The notes below the pieces were generated by a model that searched no databases, was not told where the DNA came from, and was given only the letters and a program-made list of their open reading frames with translations. Below are positions 20,690-33,242 of a DNA stretch of 64,000 nt, in pieces. Each line of letters starts with the position of its first letter. Position 1 is the stretch's first letter. The stretch lies in assembly GCA_026545765.1 (NCBI GenBank), contig CM048842.1:69602371-69666370 (forward strand). Reading direction: 5' to 3'. The stretch is from Plantago major (taxonomy: Eukaryota; Streptophyta; Magnoliopsida; Lamiales; Plantaginaceae). Both the position numbers and the translations under genes were made by a program.

Positions 20690-23600
20690 ATGGAGTTGAT
20701 TTGCTCAAACTGTGCTTACATCTCTTCCTCTTCAATTCTACTCTCGCCTGTGATTAATTACCCTAAAGGTAGCCGAAGCTATTATTCCAAAACTCGGAGT
20801 GGCAGAAAATCGATTAGAATTCGAGCTAAGGCAGGTGGTTCATCAATTGTACAACTCGAGAAGTCGCCCGGCAGCAGCGCTTTGGATCAGCTGGATATTG
20901 AACGAGGTGTTTGTGTTCCATTTCGGAAGTATACGCCTCAATTAGTATGTTTTTGTGTTTTATTTGACCTTCATTTGAGATTAGTTTGTGCTATTATATT
21001 ATATTCTATACTACACTATACTGTGACTGTTTAAGAGTATTGTATTGCCTTGTTAGCTTTTCTGGACTCTGATCATAGTTTTGGCTACTTATTAGGTGAG
21101 ACAAAAGGTTTTGGGGTCGAGAGGTTCGATATTGTCGTTAATTGGTAGAGGAGTGGAGATTGTCTGGAACTTGGGGTTCTATTGGTCCACACTGGCGTAT
21201 GATTTCCTAGTTGGTCGTGATGAGGAGGTTGTTCCTTTCCGTGCTCGTCAATTGAGGAATCTATTGTGTGACTTGGGCCCTTCTTTCATCAAAGCAGGAC
21301 AGGTTTAACTCTCTAAGTTACTTCATTTATGGTTCTTGTAGCTACTTCTTCGTCGGTCTTTCTACCGTAGTTGACCATCTGTTGAAATTTTGATTTTCTT
21401 GGTAAACTGAGAGGCATTGCTGATTACTAGTAGAGGTTGTTTGATAGAACGATGGATAAAAGAAGTTTTGATATTTTTCATCGCATCCAAGAACACAAAA
21501 ACATGATTCTGTAAGTGCTTAATTGATGTAAAAAACTCAAACAATATTAGAAGTAAGTTAGAGGTCTTGGGGTCAGAATGGACCAATGACTCTATTTGTT
21601 GAAGTAGAGTCTTCATGCTTGCTTTTCTGCCAGTTAATTTACTCCTTCTGTGAAACTTCTGAAAAGCCTGGGAAGATTGTAGGAATTCTCCTAGAGAACT
21701 ATTTCCACTTTTTTAGACAGTCTTGACTAAACACAACTATTTTTATCATTTCACTGGTCAATGTTTATGAGTTATTTTTTATGGCAAACTACAAGTTATG
21801 GTGCTTGCCTGGAGCCCTGGAGGATTAGAGATGTAGATATTCATCAGTTTTGACACGTACTTTTAACATGTGATTGTTTTGTTACTCATTTGAATGTGCA
21901 AGAGAGCCAAGACAAAGTTATGAACTTCTCTGCCATGAAATGTAGATGACTATTATGTTAATCCTTTTCCCTTGTTATTGTTGCGCTGGGGGTGTTTATT
22001 GTGGTTATGTAGAAGAATATGCTTCTGATGCTATTGTAACCATTTCTTCTCTTATTCGAAATACAAAAATTCTGCTCTTCTTAGCTTGTCCGTGATTCCA
22101 TATCGTGATGATTCCAAACCTTCCATTCTGTGTCCTTTTTTTTTTTTCCCCCACATAATTTGGCACTATCAATTTTCCCAACAGGTGCTCGCTAATAGGC
22201 CCGATATTATAAGAGAAGATTACATGAGTGAACTTTGCATCCTTCAAGATGATGTCCCTTCTTTCCCTAATCAGGTACCATTTGTCTTTTCCATTGAGCA
22301 CTTTCTCATTTTATCTTAAATTGAGCAACCCTTCATTAGGGTGGTGTAGGTTGCTTTTGACATCATAGAAGAGGAGCTAGGCCAACCCCTCGAGGCTGTA
22401 TTCAGCAAAATTTCATCAGAAACTATTGCGGCTGCAAGTTTGGGACAAGTTTATCGTGCTACTCTTCGCTCCACCGGGGAAGATGTTGCTATTAAGGTTG
22501 CAAGCTATTGCTAGTCATTCATTTTCCGCTTTTACTCTCAAGAATAATGTTGTTTCTTAGCTGCAAGTGCGACTAATTAAATTTTTGGACCAATATTGGA
22601 AAATGTTTTGAATTTTTTTACTCCACTAAGGTGTTGAGTACCAAAACATTACTGACTCACATGTGAAAAAGTTAGAATAAAGCATGCATCACGAATATTG
22701 CAGATTATCTCTTTTCTATAGATGCTTATAAAATTAATGCTGGGGGCTTCTTGTGTTACTCATGTCCGGATGTACCCTTACGTAGATGCTCAACTAAATT
22801 GAGATATCTGTTTAGCATTGCGTTATAGAGTTTGAACTGTTGTTGTTACTTCGTGATATTAGGCTACAGAGACTGTACAAAAGTAATTGTGAAATTACAC
22901 AAGGCACCTGAACGAAACTTCTCAGCCTATATGGGATTTAGCATCAGAAATGCTACACAGCAGCATCTCGACTAACTAGATTACAAGAGACTGCAGAGTG
23001 TTCTGTATCTTGCTTGTTTTTATCTAGTCACATGCTTATATAATGGTCATACAACATGGCTATTGACTGACTGGTGTCTTAAACCTTTATGGGTTTCAGG
23101 AGAAGTATATTGTTCCAATTTGCACAAAAAACTTCACATCTTAGCATGCAATTATTTTCCAATTTGAATATTTGTCTTTTGTTTAGTTGATGGCTCCCTT
23201 TAAGTATATGCTCATCCCGTGTTTATGTGATTTCAGGTGCAACGGCCTCAGATAGAGCCCATTATTTACAGGGACCTTTTCCTGTTCCGCACACTAGCAT
23301 CATTCTTGAATGGGATCAGCCTACAAAAATTGGGTTGCAATGCAGAGCTTATAGTTGATGAATTTGGTGAAAAACTTCTGGAGGAGCTTGATTACACCTT
23401 GGTATCACCTTCAAGCTCTTTATAACTTTTGTCGGACATCCTCTTTCTATATGTGTGTATATCCTCTTATGGTTTTATTGAATATTCAGAAATAGTTCGA
23501 CAGATATTATCAATGCTTCTTCCTCTTACAGTGTTATGCATTTGTAATCGACTCTTCCTAATTTGACCAGGAAGCCCGGAATATCGAAGATTTCCTTGAG

Positions 23601-26600
23601 AACTTCAAGGACGACCCTACAGTTAAAATTCCACAGGTTTACAAGCAGCTTTCTGGTTCACGTGTACTAGTGATGGAATGGATCGATGGAATTAGATGCA
23701 CTGACCCTCAGGTTAGTTCTGCTGTCAACTTGCTAGATTTCTGTGGTTTGGAGGGTTTGTAATTGATGTTTGGTGAATACAGGCTATCAAGGCCGAGGGA
23801 ATTGATGTAGATGGGTTTTTGACTATCGGAGTTAGTGCTGCTTTGAGGCAGTTGCTTGAGTTTGGTTTATTTCATGGGGACCCACATCCTGGAAATATCT
23901 TCGCCATGCGCGATGGACGTATCGCGTACGTAGATTTTGGAAATGTTGCGGTGCTCAGTCAGGTAATCATGTTTCCTGAACTTCAATCGTTTATTGCTAT
24001 TCATCTAATTCATATATAGTGAAGCCTTCTTTTGTTAATAAAATAAAGCATCAGCCGATCTTAAAAGTCTCAAGCAGAAAATTCATAAACTTACGGCTTT
24101 TCACAAAATTCTTGTTTATATCACCTGTAGACTTCTGGTGATGTGGTTCTAGTTCCTTTTGTATTTTTGTTTTCATGTGGTCAAACTCAGATATGTAGCA
24201 CTATCGGTGCTACTCCTGTATGGTATTTTCACTTACCATGTCTGGTGATGCACAGTTGCTACTCTTTTGCAGCAAAATAAACAAATACTCATCGATGCCG
24301 TTGTACATGCTGTAAATGAAGATTATGCTGAGATGGCCAATGACTTCACCAGACTTGGATTTCTAGCTAGTGGAACAGATGTCTCCCCTATTGTTCCAGC
24401 TTTGGAATCGATTTGGCAGAACTCTGTTGGGAAAGGACTATCTGATTTTAATTTCCGAAGTGTTACAGGTATTTCTGTTTGTACTTGTAAATTGTAATGA
24501 TTCCAATTCTATTTCCCCCTCCCCCACCCCTATCTGTGTCGCAGTTTCTGTAGTCTCTTGTATGATGTATTGGACTGAGTTCTACTAGACAGACATTGTG
24601 CTGCAGTAATCTAAAGTGTCCTGTAAGATCCTTAAATTAGTTGTGATTTAATCTTTTAGGTATCATGGACACATGTCTACTCATTAAAGAGTTGAAAATT
24701 ATATGGATGCAATAAGTTTGTTTGGTAACAGATAAAGTTGCAAAACCGTCGTCTTGAAACAAGCCATCGACCTGATAGGAATGTCCTGTTGGGTGGAAAT
24801 AGTTGCCGACTTGCTGGTCTGAAATTAACTTGTCTTCTGGATTACCAGAATGTTATCTCAGTAATTATACAGAAATAATCATTTGAACTTTTGAAGAATT
24901 GCAGATGGTATACCCAAGTTTTGAACTACGTATCAGAGTTTTCGTGTAGATAACTGAACCAAATGAATCAATAATAATGAAGCGTTAAAATAGTTTAAGG
25001 GCAATTGCATGTTTTCCTCATCAAGTACTGAAGTTGGCATGCATTATTGCTATTTAACACCGGGTTTGAATAGTCTATCATCATTTTGGAATCCCCTGGG
25101 CAGCTGCTGGTGTTCATTCCTACTTTATGCATTTTCGTTTATGAAGAAACTATTTTATTTGTTTTTTATTTTTTGGCAGGAAAATTCAACCAGCTAGTTT
25201 ACAACTATCCTATTCGTATTCCAGAGAGGTTTTCTCTTGTCATTCGCTCTTTATTGACCCAAGAAGGCATTTGTTTCACCCTGCAGCCAGATTTCAAGTT
25301 TCTTGAGGTGATTAGTTCTTCTCCCCGTCTTAATTTTCTTTCATCGAATGACTGTGACTACTACGATATGCTTCTTGCAGGTATTGTAAAGAATATGTCT
25401 CTATAATAATTTGACATAGTGACATACCTTAATAACTCCCGATGAGGTGTATTATCCAGATATCAGCTTAGCTTTCCTGCCTGTGTTAGATATTTATTCT
25501 TCTGTCATGGATAGAATTTCCTATATTTTCTTGATATAAAAAGGAAAAGGACTTCGGTGTTGTTTTGATGATGGGAAGATGTGATGCTTTTCTTCGATTT
25601 GGGTCTTGATTCATCATACGTTAAATATAATTCAGGTTCATTTTGCGATCAGCACTCATGCTCACTTCCATCACCGAAAGCACCCACCACTACTTAAATT
25701 TTCCTGAATGTCCAGCCTTATTTTCTATTTGCTTCTTGTTTTTTCCTCCTGAGCGTGGAGATTGGCATAAACATCTTAGATCCAATCATGTGAATGTAAA
25801 TTTGTCATTTGCTCTTTTTGAAATTCAAGAAATCAATTTCCAGCTCGGTTTATTCTGCCAGACAGTTGGAAGAATTAGCTATTTTGCTGTTTTAGCCACT
25901 ACACGTGATGCTGCAGACATTTAGTTTTAGGCCATGAGAGAGTGTGGGATACACCATCTTTATATTTACTGTTAAAAGTCTTAGGTACGTGTGCACCGTA
26001 ATGGGAAAAAATTCAATCTCGTATTTCATCGGTCTTAGACTATTAGTCTAAGAAGAAGCAGAAGGCAGTGGACATGACAAATTTAATCTCTTGTCAAATA
26101 TAAATTCCATCTCAGGTCAATTAGCTTTCTTTGCCAGCATGCTCAAGAGTCAAGACAGCAGAGAACTACTTTATCATTAGGGTATTAAGTAGGCTCTATT
26201 ACTATCATGTGCTTGGTAGACTAACTCCTGGCATAGACATCAAATATTCAATCAAGTATTTTCTGTGTTAAAAGCACACAACATGCTGATCAACATCAGC
26301 TACTTTTCCAATGTGAATTTTCTTTTTGATTCTTGTATGTGATCACTGGACAGGTAGCATATCCTTATGTGGCAAAGCGCCTCCTCACAGATCCGAATCC
26401 TGCTTTGCGGGAACGCCTTATACAGGTTGATGTACAATATTTATTGTGTTTTTTTGGTAGAGATGCTAAAAGGTTGAAATATGATGCTATCAGTTTTACT
26501 TTGGTCCATGTCCATTGACCATTGAGCATACCTTCGTTTCATGTATCTACAGTCTGATGCTGATTTGATTTTTTTCCCTCTGTTTGCTTTGCCAGGTTTT

Positions 26601-27329
26601 ATTTAAAGACGGGGTTTTTCAGTGGAAACGGCTTGAGAACCTGATTGTTCTCGCAAAGGAAAATGTTGCAAAGATGAGTATCAACCCTGCATTTAAGGGA
26701 AATAACACGTTCGTATCTTGCTCTGTGGCAGAAATTATCTTTTAGTTTCCACATATAGTAATTCTTCCCTCATCCCCGTACATAGCCACATACGCATGGA
26801 CATTAGCCTTACATTACATATCCTATGTCTATATATAATCTGTCTGTAATTCATGTATCTTGCTACAGGCAACTGTCTAGAGAAAGGAAAGTTGTAAAAA
26901 AGCTGGACCTTACAGACACAATCAAGGATGGGGCTCGGCTTTTCTTACTTGATGAAGGAATTCGTAGGCAGCTTCTTCTTGCTCTGACAGAAGATTCCAA
27001 GCTTCATGTTGGAGAGGTTAGCAATTTTGTCTTTTAAATTACGCTAAGTTATTTACGATGTCAGTAATATGTAACAAGAATGTACATCTGTAGCTCGTGG
27101 ATGTATACAGACTGCTGGAGGACGAAATTGACGTACCGTCAGTAGCTTTGCAAGTAGCACAAGGTATGACTTAATCAGAAATGAACTCAACTCTGTATGG
27201 TGTATTGTCAGTGAACTGCATAAGTTCATCCTTCAGCTCACACCTGAACTCGCCACTTTTACAGATCTTCCTTCTGTTGCTCGGGACGTAATGCTTTCAT
27301 GGAGTGCTTCTGTTTTACGAGATAGATAA
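20690..27329 (+). CDS. ABC1K1: Plastid ABC1-family atypical kinase, ABC1K1 (PGR6) orthologue
   Basis: The 14 exons all join in frame: 20690-20944, 21096-21302, 22185-22274, 22350-22496, 23237-23401, 23571-23711, 23783-23962, 24273-24468, 25180-25307, 26354-26425, 26596-26708, 26869-27016, 27094-27163, 27265-27329. The product is 658 aa; family members are of similar length. Residues 1-50 are S/R-rich, as a chloroplast transit peptide. Kinase-like landmarks: KAGQ at about 151-154 (the KxGQ motif of ABC1 proteins), the alanine-rich AAASLGQVYRA loop, VAIK ending at Lys233, EELDY at about 282, the HGDPHPGN catalytic loop at 366-373, and DFG at 386-388. All key residues are present. In Arabidopsis the orthologue (At4g31390) is a plastoglobule protein that affects plastoquinone/tocopherol homeostasis and light response. 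Exon 11 uses a donor within AACAC|GTTCGT; this join is the least certain. The start is the first Met of the reading frame. Confidence 0.93.
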
Positions 27330-27749
27330 GCCAGTTCCTTGTGAAATATTAGGATTCACCCGGATCCATTTTTGGCAAGAGCTTCGTGTCGTGTAAATTC
27401 TTCTGTCTATAGTTGGGGCTTGGGGTTATATGGATAGTGGAACCAAGCTTTTGTAGATAGGGTATACGCATCTCCCTGTATATGAATCATACAGCCACAA
27501 GTTTTTTATACTGGATTCGGAAAGTAATTGTCTTTGTATTGTGCTGAGCTGAGATCTTTGTTGCCAGTATTGGTTTAGCATAGAATGTGGAATATCTATC
27601 TAAATTGGAAAAATGTTTAAATTCGGTACTGGCACTGTCTAAATATGGTCCTTTAACATAAAAATAATCAAAGGATCGCTTCTACCTTGTAAGTTGTGAC
27701 CGCACGTGATACATTCCATAGGGCTCTAGACTTCTAGAAGACAAATTTA
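27330..27749 (+). other. 3' untranslated/downstream region of ABC1K1
   Basis: About 420 bp without coding signal follow the stop. No polyadenylation signal can be fixed with confidence. Confidence 0.3.
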
Positions 27750-28468
27750 GACCATCTCCAACAGAGTTGGAGATGGAGTTGCAAAGCAGCTGTATTCTTG
27801 ATGCTCCAACAGCTGCAATTTCTTGTCTAAATTGGCAACTCGTCCCAAATTTTGGGACGAGTTGCACCATCCTTTTCCTTTTTTTTAATTTTTTTTTTTT
27901 GTTTTTTTTTTCTTCTTGTTTCTTTGTTTTTATTTTTTCTTTTTGTTTTTTTTATTTCTATTCCTTTTCTACTTTTATCTTTTTTATTATTTTTTATTTT
28001 TTTTAATATTTCTATATGATAATAATTATATGTAGAAATAGGAATATACTTATACATTACTTCTAAAATTTAAAATACATATTAAAATCACACTTGTAAA
28101 ATGTAGTATTTTAATTGTTGTAATTTTCATTTTCAATTATTTTAATTTTCAATTTCAAGTATTGTAATTTTCAATTTTAAGTATTGTAGTTTTTTTTTAA
28201 GTAATGTAATTTTTATTTTCAAGTAATATATTTAAAAAAACATTAGTGTGATTTTGTTATAATTAATTAACAACATTTAAAATAAAGTCAAGAATAAAGT
28301 TTAAAAGGAAATGAGAAAAGAAAATGAAATGAATAATTAAGTTTGAAATAAATGTTAAAAGAAAATAGATTTTTACCATTTGTAGAGAATTGTGGAGAGT
28401 CACGATGGTGGAATCTCGACGTGGCAGAGAGAGTGGGTTGCAGAGAGTTGCAACTGCTGGAGATGGCC
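27750..28468. mobile_element. PIF/Harbinger-type MITE, 719 bp, TTA target duplication
   Basis: The termini are GACCATCTCCAAC at the left and CTGGAGATGGCC at the right. TTA flanks both sides (27747-27749 and 28469-28471), the signature of PIF/Harbinger (TWA) insertions. Inside is a long polypyrimidine (T-rich) tract at about 27870-28010, which creates mirror ORFs on both strands that are not genes. No transposase is present. Confidence 0.75.
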
Positions 28469-29440
28469 TTACTTTGGGACTTCTATCGTCAGTTGAGATG
28501 TTGTCCTAACTAACGTCAGTCACTTATTTTAAATCATTAGATCTTTCATTCAACGGTTAAGATTATTTGACATGCTACCTGCTGCACTAAGTGTTGCTAT
28601 TTGATGTTGCTATCATTGCTCTAAGTGTCGCACATGTGTTGCTATTATCGTTTACTGTTGCTCTAAAATTTAATTATTTATTAAATACTAAAAAGATAAT
28701 AACAAATTAATTAAACTAACAATCTCATCTCTTTTATTTTATTTCATTTCATCACGAAGAAGTGATGAGAATTAACAACAACTACAAGGTAGGGCACACG
28801 CAATTTCGAGAAAAGCTTAAGATTTAATGGCACAACCTTTATCCCGATAGTTCTGCTACTGCACGGTATTTTTAGAAATTCACGAGGGTCTTGTTGTACC
28901 TGATCCGCTAATCGCCTTTCGGATCTCAAATGGGTTTCATTCAATTAGGCGTTCTGGAGTTGGTTTATGATCTTAGATTCTATTTTTCAAGTGTTGTTAA
29001 GAATGAAAGTTTAGAACCTAGATTTGCTTTAGTAAAGGCAAAATGGTTTTTAGAAAATTCCATTGAAGTTACAGGGACTGAAGTGAGGTTTTCTAAAATT
29101 CAAAGGACTGTGTTTTGGGAATTAGGGTGACATAAGGACCAGTCATGCAATTTACGATTGTTATTTACAAACAAAAAAATTGTTCATGTAATTGAATTCA
29201 AAGAGATGTAATGAATAGTCTAATCCAGCACGATTGGTATGCACTGCATTTGTTTACCTTTGTGACCCAAGCTCGATTCTTTTAATGTTTAATGTGTTAG
29301 TTTATTTTTCTTTTTGGACTTTGTACATTCTATATTCTCCAATTTGATTAGTTAAATTCTTTCTTTAGATATGAGTTAAATCCAATTTAATTCATTAATA
29401 AAGTATTAGAATGATAATTTAAATTTACTATTAAAAAAAT

Positions 29441-29588
29441 TACTTCCTCTATCGGATAACAAATGTCTTTCATAAAATAATTTTATAAAATATTTTTCGG
29501 TATAATATAATTGTAATTTGTGATAAAAGTTGACCTAAATAATTATCTAAAAGTCAAAGAGGACATTTATTTTGGGACGGAAGGAGTA
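29441..29588. mobile_element. Stowaway/mariner-like MITE
   Basis: It begins TACTTCCTCTATCGGA and ends GGGACGGAAGGAGTA, a short AT-rich element with TA-flanked degenerate CTCCCTCCGTCCC ends, inserted in the long-inverted-repeat element. Confidence 0.55.
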
Positions 29589-29595
29589 TTATAAG

Positions 29596-29839
29596 TACTC
29601 CGTCTCCAAATATTCATTCGATTTTTTATTAACATTTTTTAACTTTACTATGATTTCTTTATTTATAAATGTAAAGTGTCCAATTAAATTATATACTGAA
29701 ACTTTACTTCCAAAACTGTAATTGTATTATTTAATTGAACATTTTACATTTACGGTTTAAAATTAAATTGTCGTCAAAGTTAAAAAATATTAACTGTAAA
29801 AAGTCAAAATGGGACATATGATCTGGGACGGTGGGAGTA
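29596..29839. mobile_element. Stowaway/mariner-like MITE, duplicated with its surroundings
   Basis: It begins TACTCCGTCTCC and ends GGGACGGTGGGAGTA. The right half of this element is repeated 493 bp downstream inside the tandem duplication (matching end near 30332). Confidence 0.55.
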
Positions 29840-30707
29840 GTATATAATCAGAACTTGACTTAATTTTGACTAAAAAATTTATTCAATTTAAATTTTGTCC
29901 GTCTTTCATACTCATTCAATTTCAATATGGTGTATACACAATATCTATAGTTTGGGTAAGCTCAATCATGGTTTGTAGGTTGGTGTATTAAATTTAATAT
30001 TCACAAAAGCCATATGATTCATACAACAAGGTTATTGTTCTATCAAATTAAGTGTTACTGTTAAAAAATATTAATTTGGTTCATAAATATTTAATCAACT
30101 ATTATTGAGAACAATTTTATGTGATAGAATAATTTAGTTAATTCAGACTTAGTGGACTTATTCATTGTTCTACTTTAGAAATTAAATTAATAAAAATGGA
30201 TTAAAGAAACTTTAGTTGTATTATTTAATTTAACATTTTACATTACGGTTTAAAATTAAATTGTAGTCAAAGTTCAAAAATATTAACTGTAAAAAGTCAA
30301 AATGGGACATATGACCTGGGACGGTGGGAGTAGTATATAATCAGAACATGACTTAATTTTGACTAAAATATTTATTCAATTTAAATTTTGTCCGACCTCT
30401 GTACACATTCAATTTCAATATGGTGTATACACAATATCTATAGTTTTGGTAAGCTCAGTCATGGTTTGTAGGTTGGTGTATTAAATTTAATATTCACAAA
30501 AGCCATATGATTCATACAACATGGTTATTGTTCTATTAAATTAAGTATTACTGTTAAAAATATTAATTTAGTTCATAAATATTTAATTAACTATTATTGA
30601 GAACAATTTTATGTGACAGAATAATTTAGTTAATTCAGACTTAGTGGACTTATTCATTGTTCTACTTTAGAAATTAAATTAATGAAAATGGATTAAAGAA
30701 ACTTTAA
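29722..30707. repeat. Tandem duplication, two units of about 493 bp
   Basis: Unit 1 (29722-30215) and unit 2 (30216-30707) are more than 95% alike by eye, for example GGGACATATGA(T/C)CTGGGACGG at 29811 and 30304. The first unit starts inside a MITE. The near-identity suggests a recent unequal crossover or replication slip. No gene is present. Confidence 0.85.
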
Positions 30708-30779
30708 TTAAATTACATTGAACTTAATTAATTGATAAAAAAACAAACTGGAAAGAAAAGCTAATGTAAAAATGCCAAA

Positions 30780-30860
30780 AAGCAAAACATGCAGGTACAG
30801 AGGATCGAACTGATGACGCATGGGTAATTAAGTAAAAGGGCTACCAACCAGGCTGATGGC
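30780..30860 (-). repeat. tRNA-like SINE fragment (minus strand), tentative
   Basis: On the minus strand a CAGTTCGATCCTC block resembles a B box and GCCTGGTTGGTAGCC resembles a degenerate A box about 40 bp before it. The length and spacing suit a tRNA-derived SINE head, but no tail or target duplication is seen. Confidence 0.3.
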
Positions 30861-31632
30861 TCTGTAATGATTTTAATCTTCAGAGCAACAAATTGTAAGT
30901 TTGATGTTTGTTATTGTAAATTGTGTATTGGTCCCCAGTGTCACCCTAATTTCCAAATAACAGTACTTTGAGTTTTCAAAAACCTCAGTTCAGTCCCTGT
31001 AACTCGAATAATGTTTTCCAAAAACGATTTACTGTTCCTAAATCAAATATAGGGTTCTAAACTTCCATTCTTAGCTGTAAAGATCGAATCTAAGTTCATA
31101 AATCAGATCCTGAATTATCGCTTCAAACAAACCCATTTGCAATTGAACGGTGCCCATTCTCCTTTCGACTGCTTAAACACCTCCGTCGTATGTCGAAATC
31201 AATCTTAACTGATTGGGCATGAGAACTACGTTGAGCATGAGAAGAGTTTCGTGAAGCTCTACATCGTCCACCATTAATGGCCGGCTAAGCTTTGAGATTT
31301 TCTCAATGTGCATGTAACTTCACATCCGGATGATACGGAGTCGATTGAGAGGTCATGACGATCGGAGGGATGAGATTCCGGCAAGCCGCGGAGGCGGTGG
31401 TTGAGGGAAGATGCGATTGAACAGACAAACCGTTTGATACTTTAATTTGATTTAAAACGTACTATTTGTAGAGTATTTAATTGAATTTTTTATTTTCTAA
31501 CAACTTTTGAATTTTTAATGAAAATACCGTACTAAAACTTAGTAGGTTACAACAATGGAGAGCAACGCCACATGTCAAGTGCCGATACGCTGACTGATGA
31601 TAGTCAAGACGACACAATAACTGACGATAGAA

Positions 31633-31787
31633 AACCTGAACTTAGTTTTGGTGAGTAATTTATTTTCTTATTATCAGCTTCCTCCTTAGTCCTTTTCCTA
31701 TTAATTTATTTTTGGAGAGTACTCTAGTACTGGACACTTGTATTGAGAAAAAAGACATTCACTTTGTCTATACTAATACTAATTAAA
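31633..31787. other. Spacer between the long-inverted-repeat element and the Helitron-like element
   Basis: AT-rich DNA without coding capacity. Confidence 0.3.
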
Positions 31788-32900
31788 TTAGTAGTAACCC
31801 GTGGCGATGCCACGGTATAGTTTAATTTTAATAATAAATAGAAATGTGAGAATTAAATAAATTAATCGAGAAATAAGATAGTCAAAATTCCTTATAGACA
31901 ACATTGGTCGTGGTGTCGGTCGGTAGTCATTCTTCATCCAATATTATATCATTGAGTGTTTATCAATGTTAACTATAGAAAATGTAAAAATAGGGTCCTA
32001 TCATACTCGACTTGTTAATTAGTAACATGTACATGTTTCTTTACAAAAAAATCTATCCCTCAAACGGAACCGAAATAAAATACAAAAATATACAACACAA
32101 TCAATAGGGTTGTTCCCAACAATCTCGAGGTGATATGTGGTCACCCCACCACACACACACAAATATTATACAAACGTAATTTCACATGTTACAGTTGTTT
32201 TTCCAACCCACCGGTTTCCAGTAACCCCGCGGTGGTATGCGTCACCCCACCAAAGACACAAAAATTATTATTCTACGAACATAATTTCACATGGTACGGT
32301 TCCCCCCCCCCCCCCCCGGTTATGGAGATCAAGAAAGTACAAAGAAGATCGAATACATTTTCCCTGCCTAAAGATCTAGTACCAGTTGATCCCCCCCCTC
32401 CGGCTCGTTATGGAGATCAGGAAAGTAGAGAGTTTCCCCACCTAGAGAGTATCAGATCCTCCAGGCCCGTTACGTATCAAGAAAGTAAAGAGAAGATCAA
32501 AGAGAGTTTCCCCGCCTAGAGAGTATAAGGCACTTCCCCTCCACGGGAAAAAAAATGTAGTTGTTTACTAACTTAATCATAAAATGTTGCGGTCGAGTCT
32601 TGTAACAAAGGTATGTAACGGGTTCGAGTATATACCAGACCGGACCTGAACATCATTATTTCGAACGGGGTTGAAATTCGGGTTGGATAGAACCACTCCT
32701 TCCAGCCAGAGATCGTAGAGAAGAGACACCTTATACCTCATCCTACCGATCGAATCTTATACATAAAGAAAAAGGAAATTGAAAGTCTTCACATGTAAAA
32801 TGTTGTTGATAGACATGTAAAGATCAAGACACCACCAATTAGCTCACGTATGTCTCTTTTGGAACTGAAAATAGCACATCTAGTACACGATTCATAGAAC
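31788..32900 (-). mobile_element. Helitron-like element, left copy (minus strand)
   Basis: On the minus strand the 3' end reads CCGTGGCATCGCCACGG (hairpin, 31799-31815) followed by a short spacer and CTAA near 31788. The body matches 60141-62288 in inverse orientation over nearly its full length, including the ACCCCACC blocks (32140-32260), the CGGTCCGG block (32640-32660) and the CTTCACATGT block (32790). It lacks the CACTA insertion seen in the right copy, so it shows the empty site (near 32185-32215). The 5' end is uncertain. It carries no Rep/helicase gene. A run of 16 C at about 32304-32319 lies inside. Confidence 0.65.
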
Positions 32901-33239
32901 ATTCTTAGAAGATCAGTTTAAGGGACTATGTCAAGCATAGATCCAAAGGTCCTCCTACCTGGATTCATACCCATTAAGAAAATTAGTGTGTGGGTGGCGA
33001 TTTTGATGGAATTATGGGATTTAGAAGATTTGATTGATTACATTTATAAATAGTTACAAAGTTGAATATCATTTGCAGAATTATGTAACCAAAATTAGAT
33101 TAAAATTGTACAGGTAACATAACCAAATACGCATTAACTTGGCATCAAAAATAAATTTACCCTGATTATAATTGTTTTGTAATTTTTTTAATCTTAAAAA
33201 AATGAAAGAATTTCTTATATTGATTTGAGGCCACAGTAC
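32901..33239. other. AT-rich spacer
   Basis: No gene or element end is recognised. Confidence 0.25.
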
Positions 33240-33242
33240 TAT

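Larger units (their letters stand above)
28481..31632. mobile_element. Long-inverted-repeat element, about 3.15 kb, unclassified
   Basis: TTCTATCGTCAG at 28481-28492 and its exact inverse at 31621-31632 mark the ends, and homology continues inward (28493-28530 against 31585-31620, about 70%). A second inverted block, 28930-29180 against 30900-31145, is about 70-80% alike by eye. I saw no clear target duplication. The middle holds two Stowaway-like MITEs and a 493-bp tandem duplication. No transposase is recognised. Long terminal repeats would suit a Mutator-like or foldback element, but the class is inference. Confidence 0.55.

Noticed and set aside
25643..25924. 93-aa ORF in ABC1K1 intron 9
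   Set aside because: It lies wholly in an intron between well-supported exons and has no recognisable domain.
27767..28057. F/K-rich ORFs on both strands
   Set aside because: Translation of the polypyrimidine tract inside a MITE.
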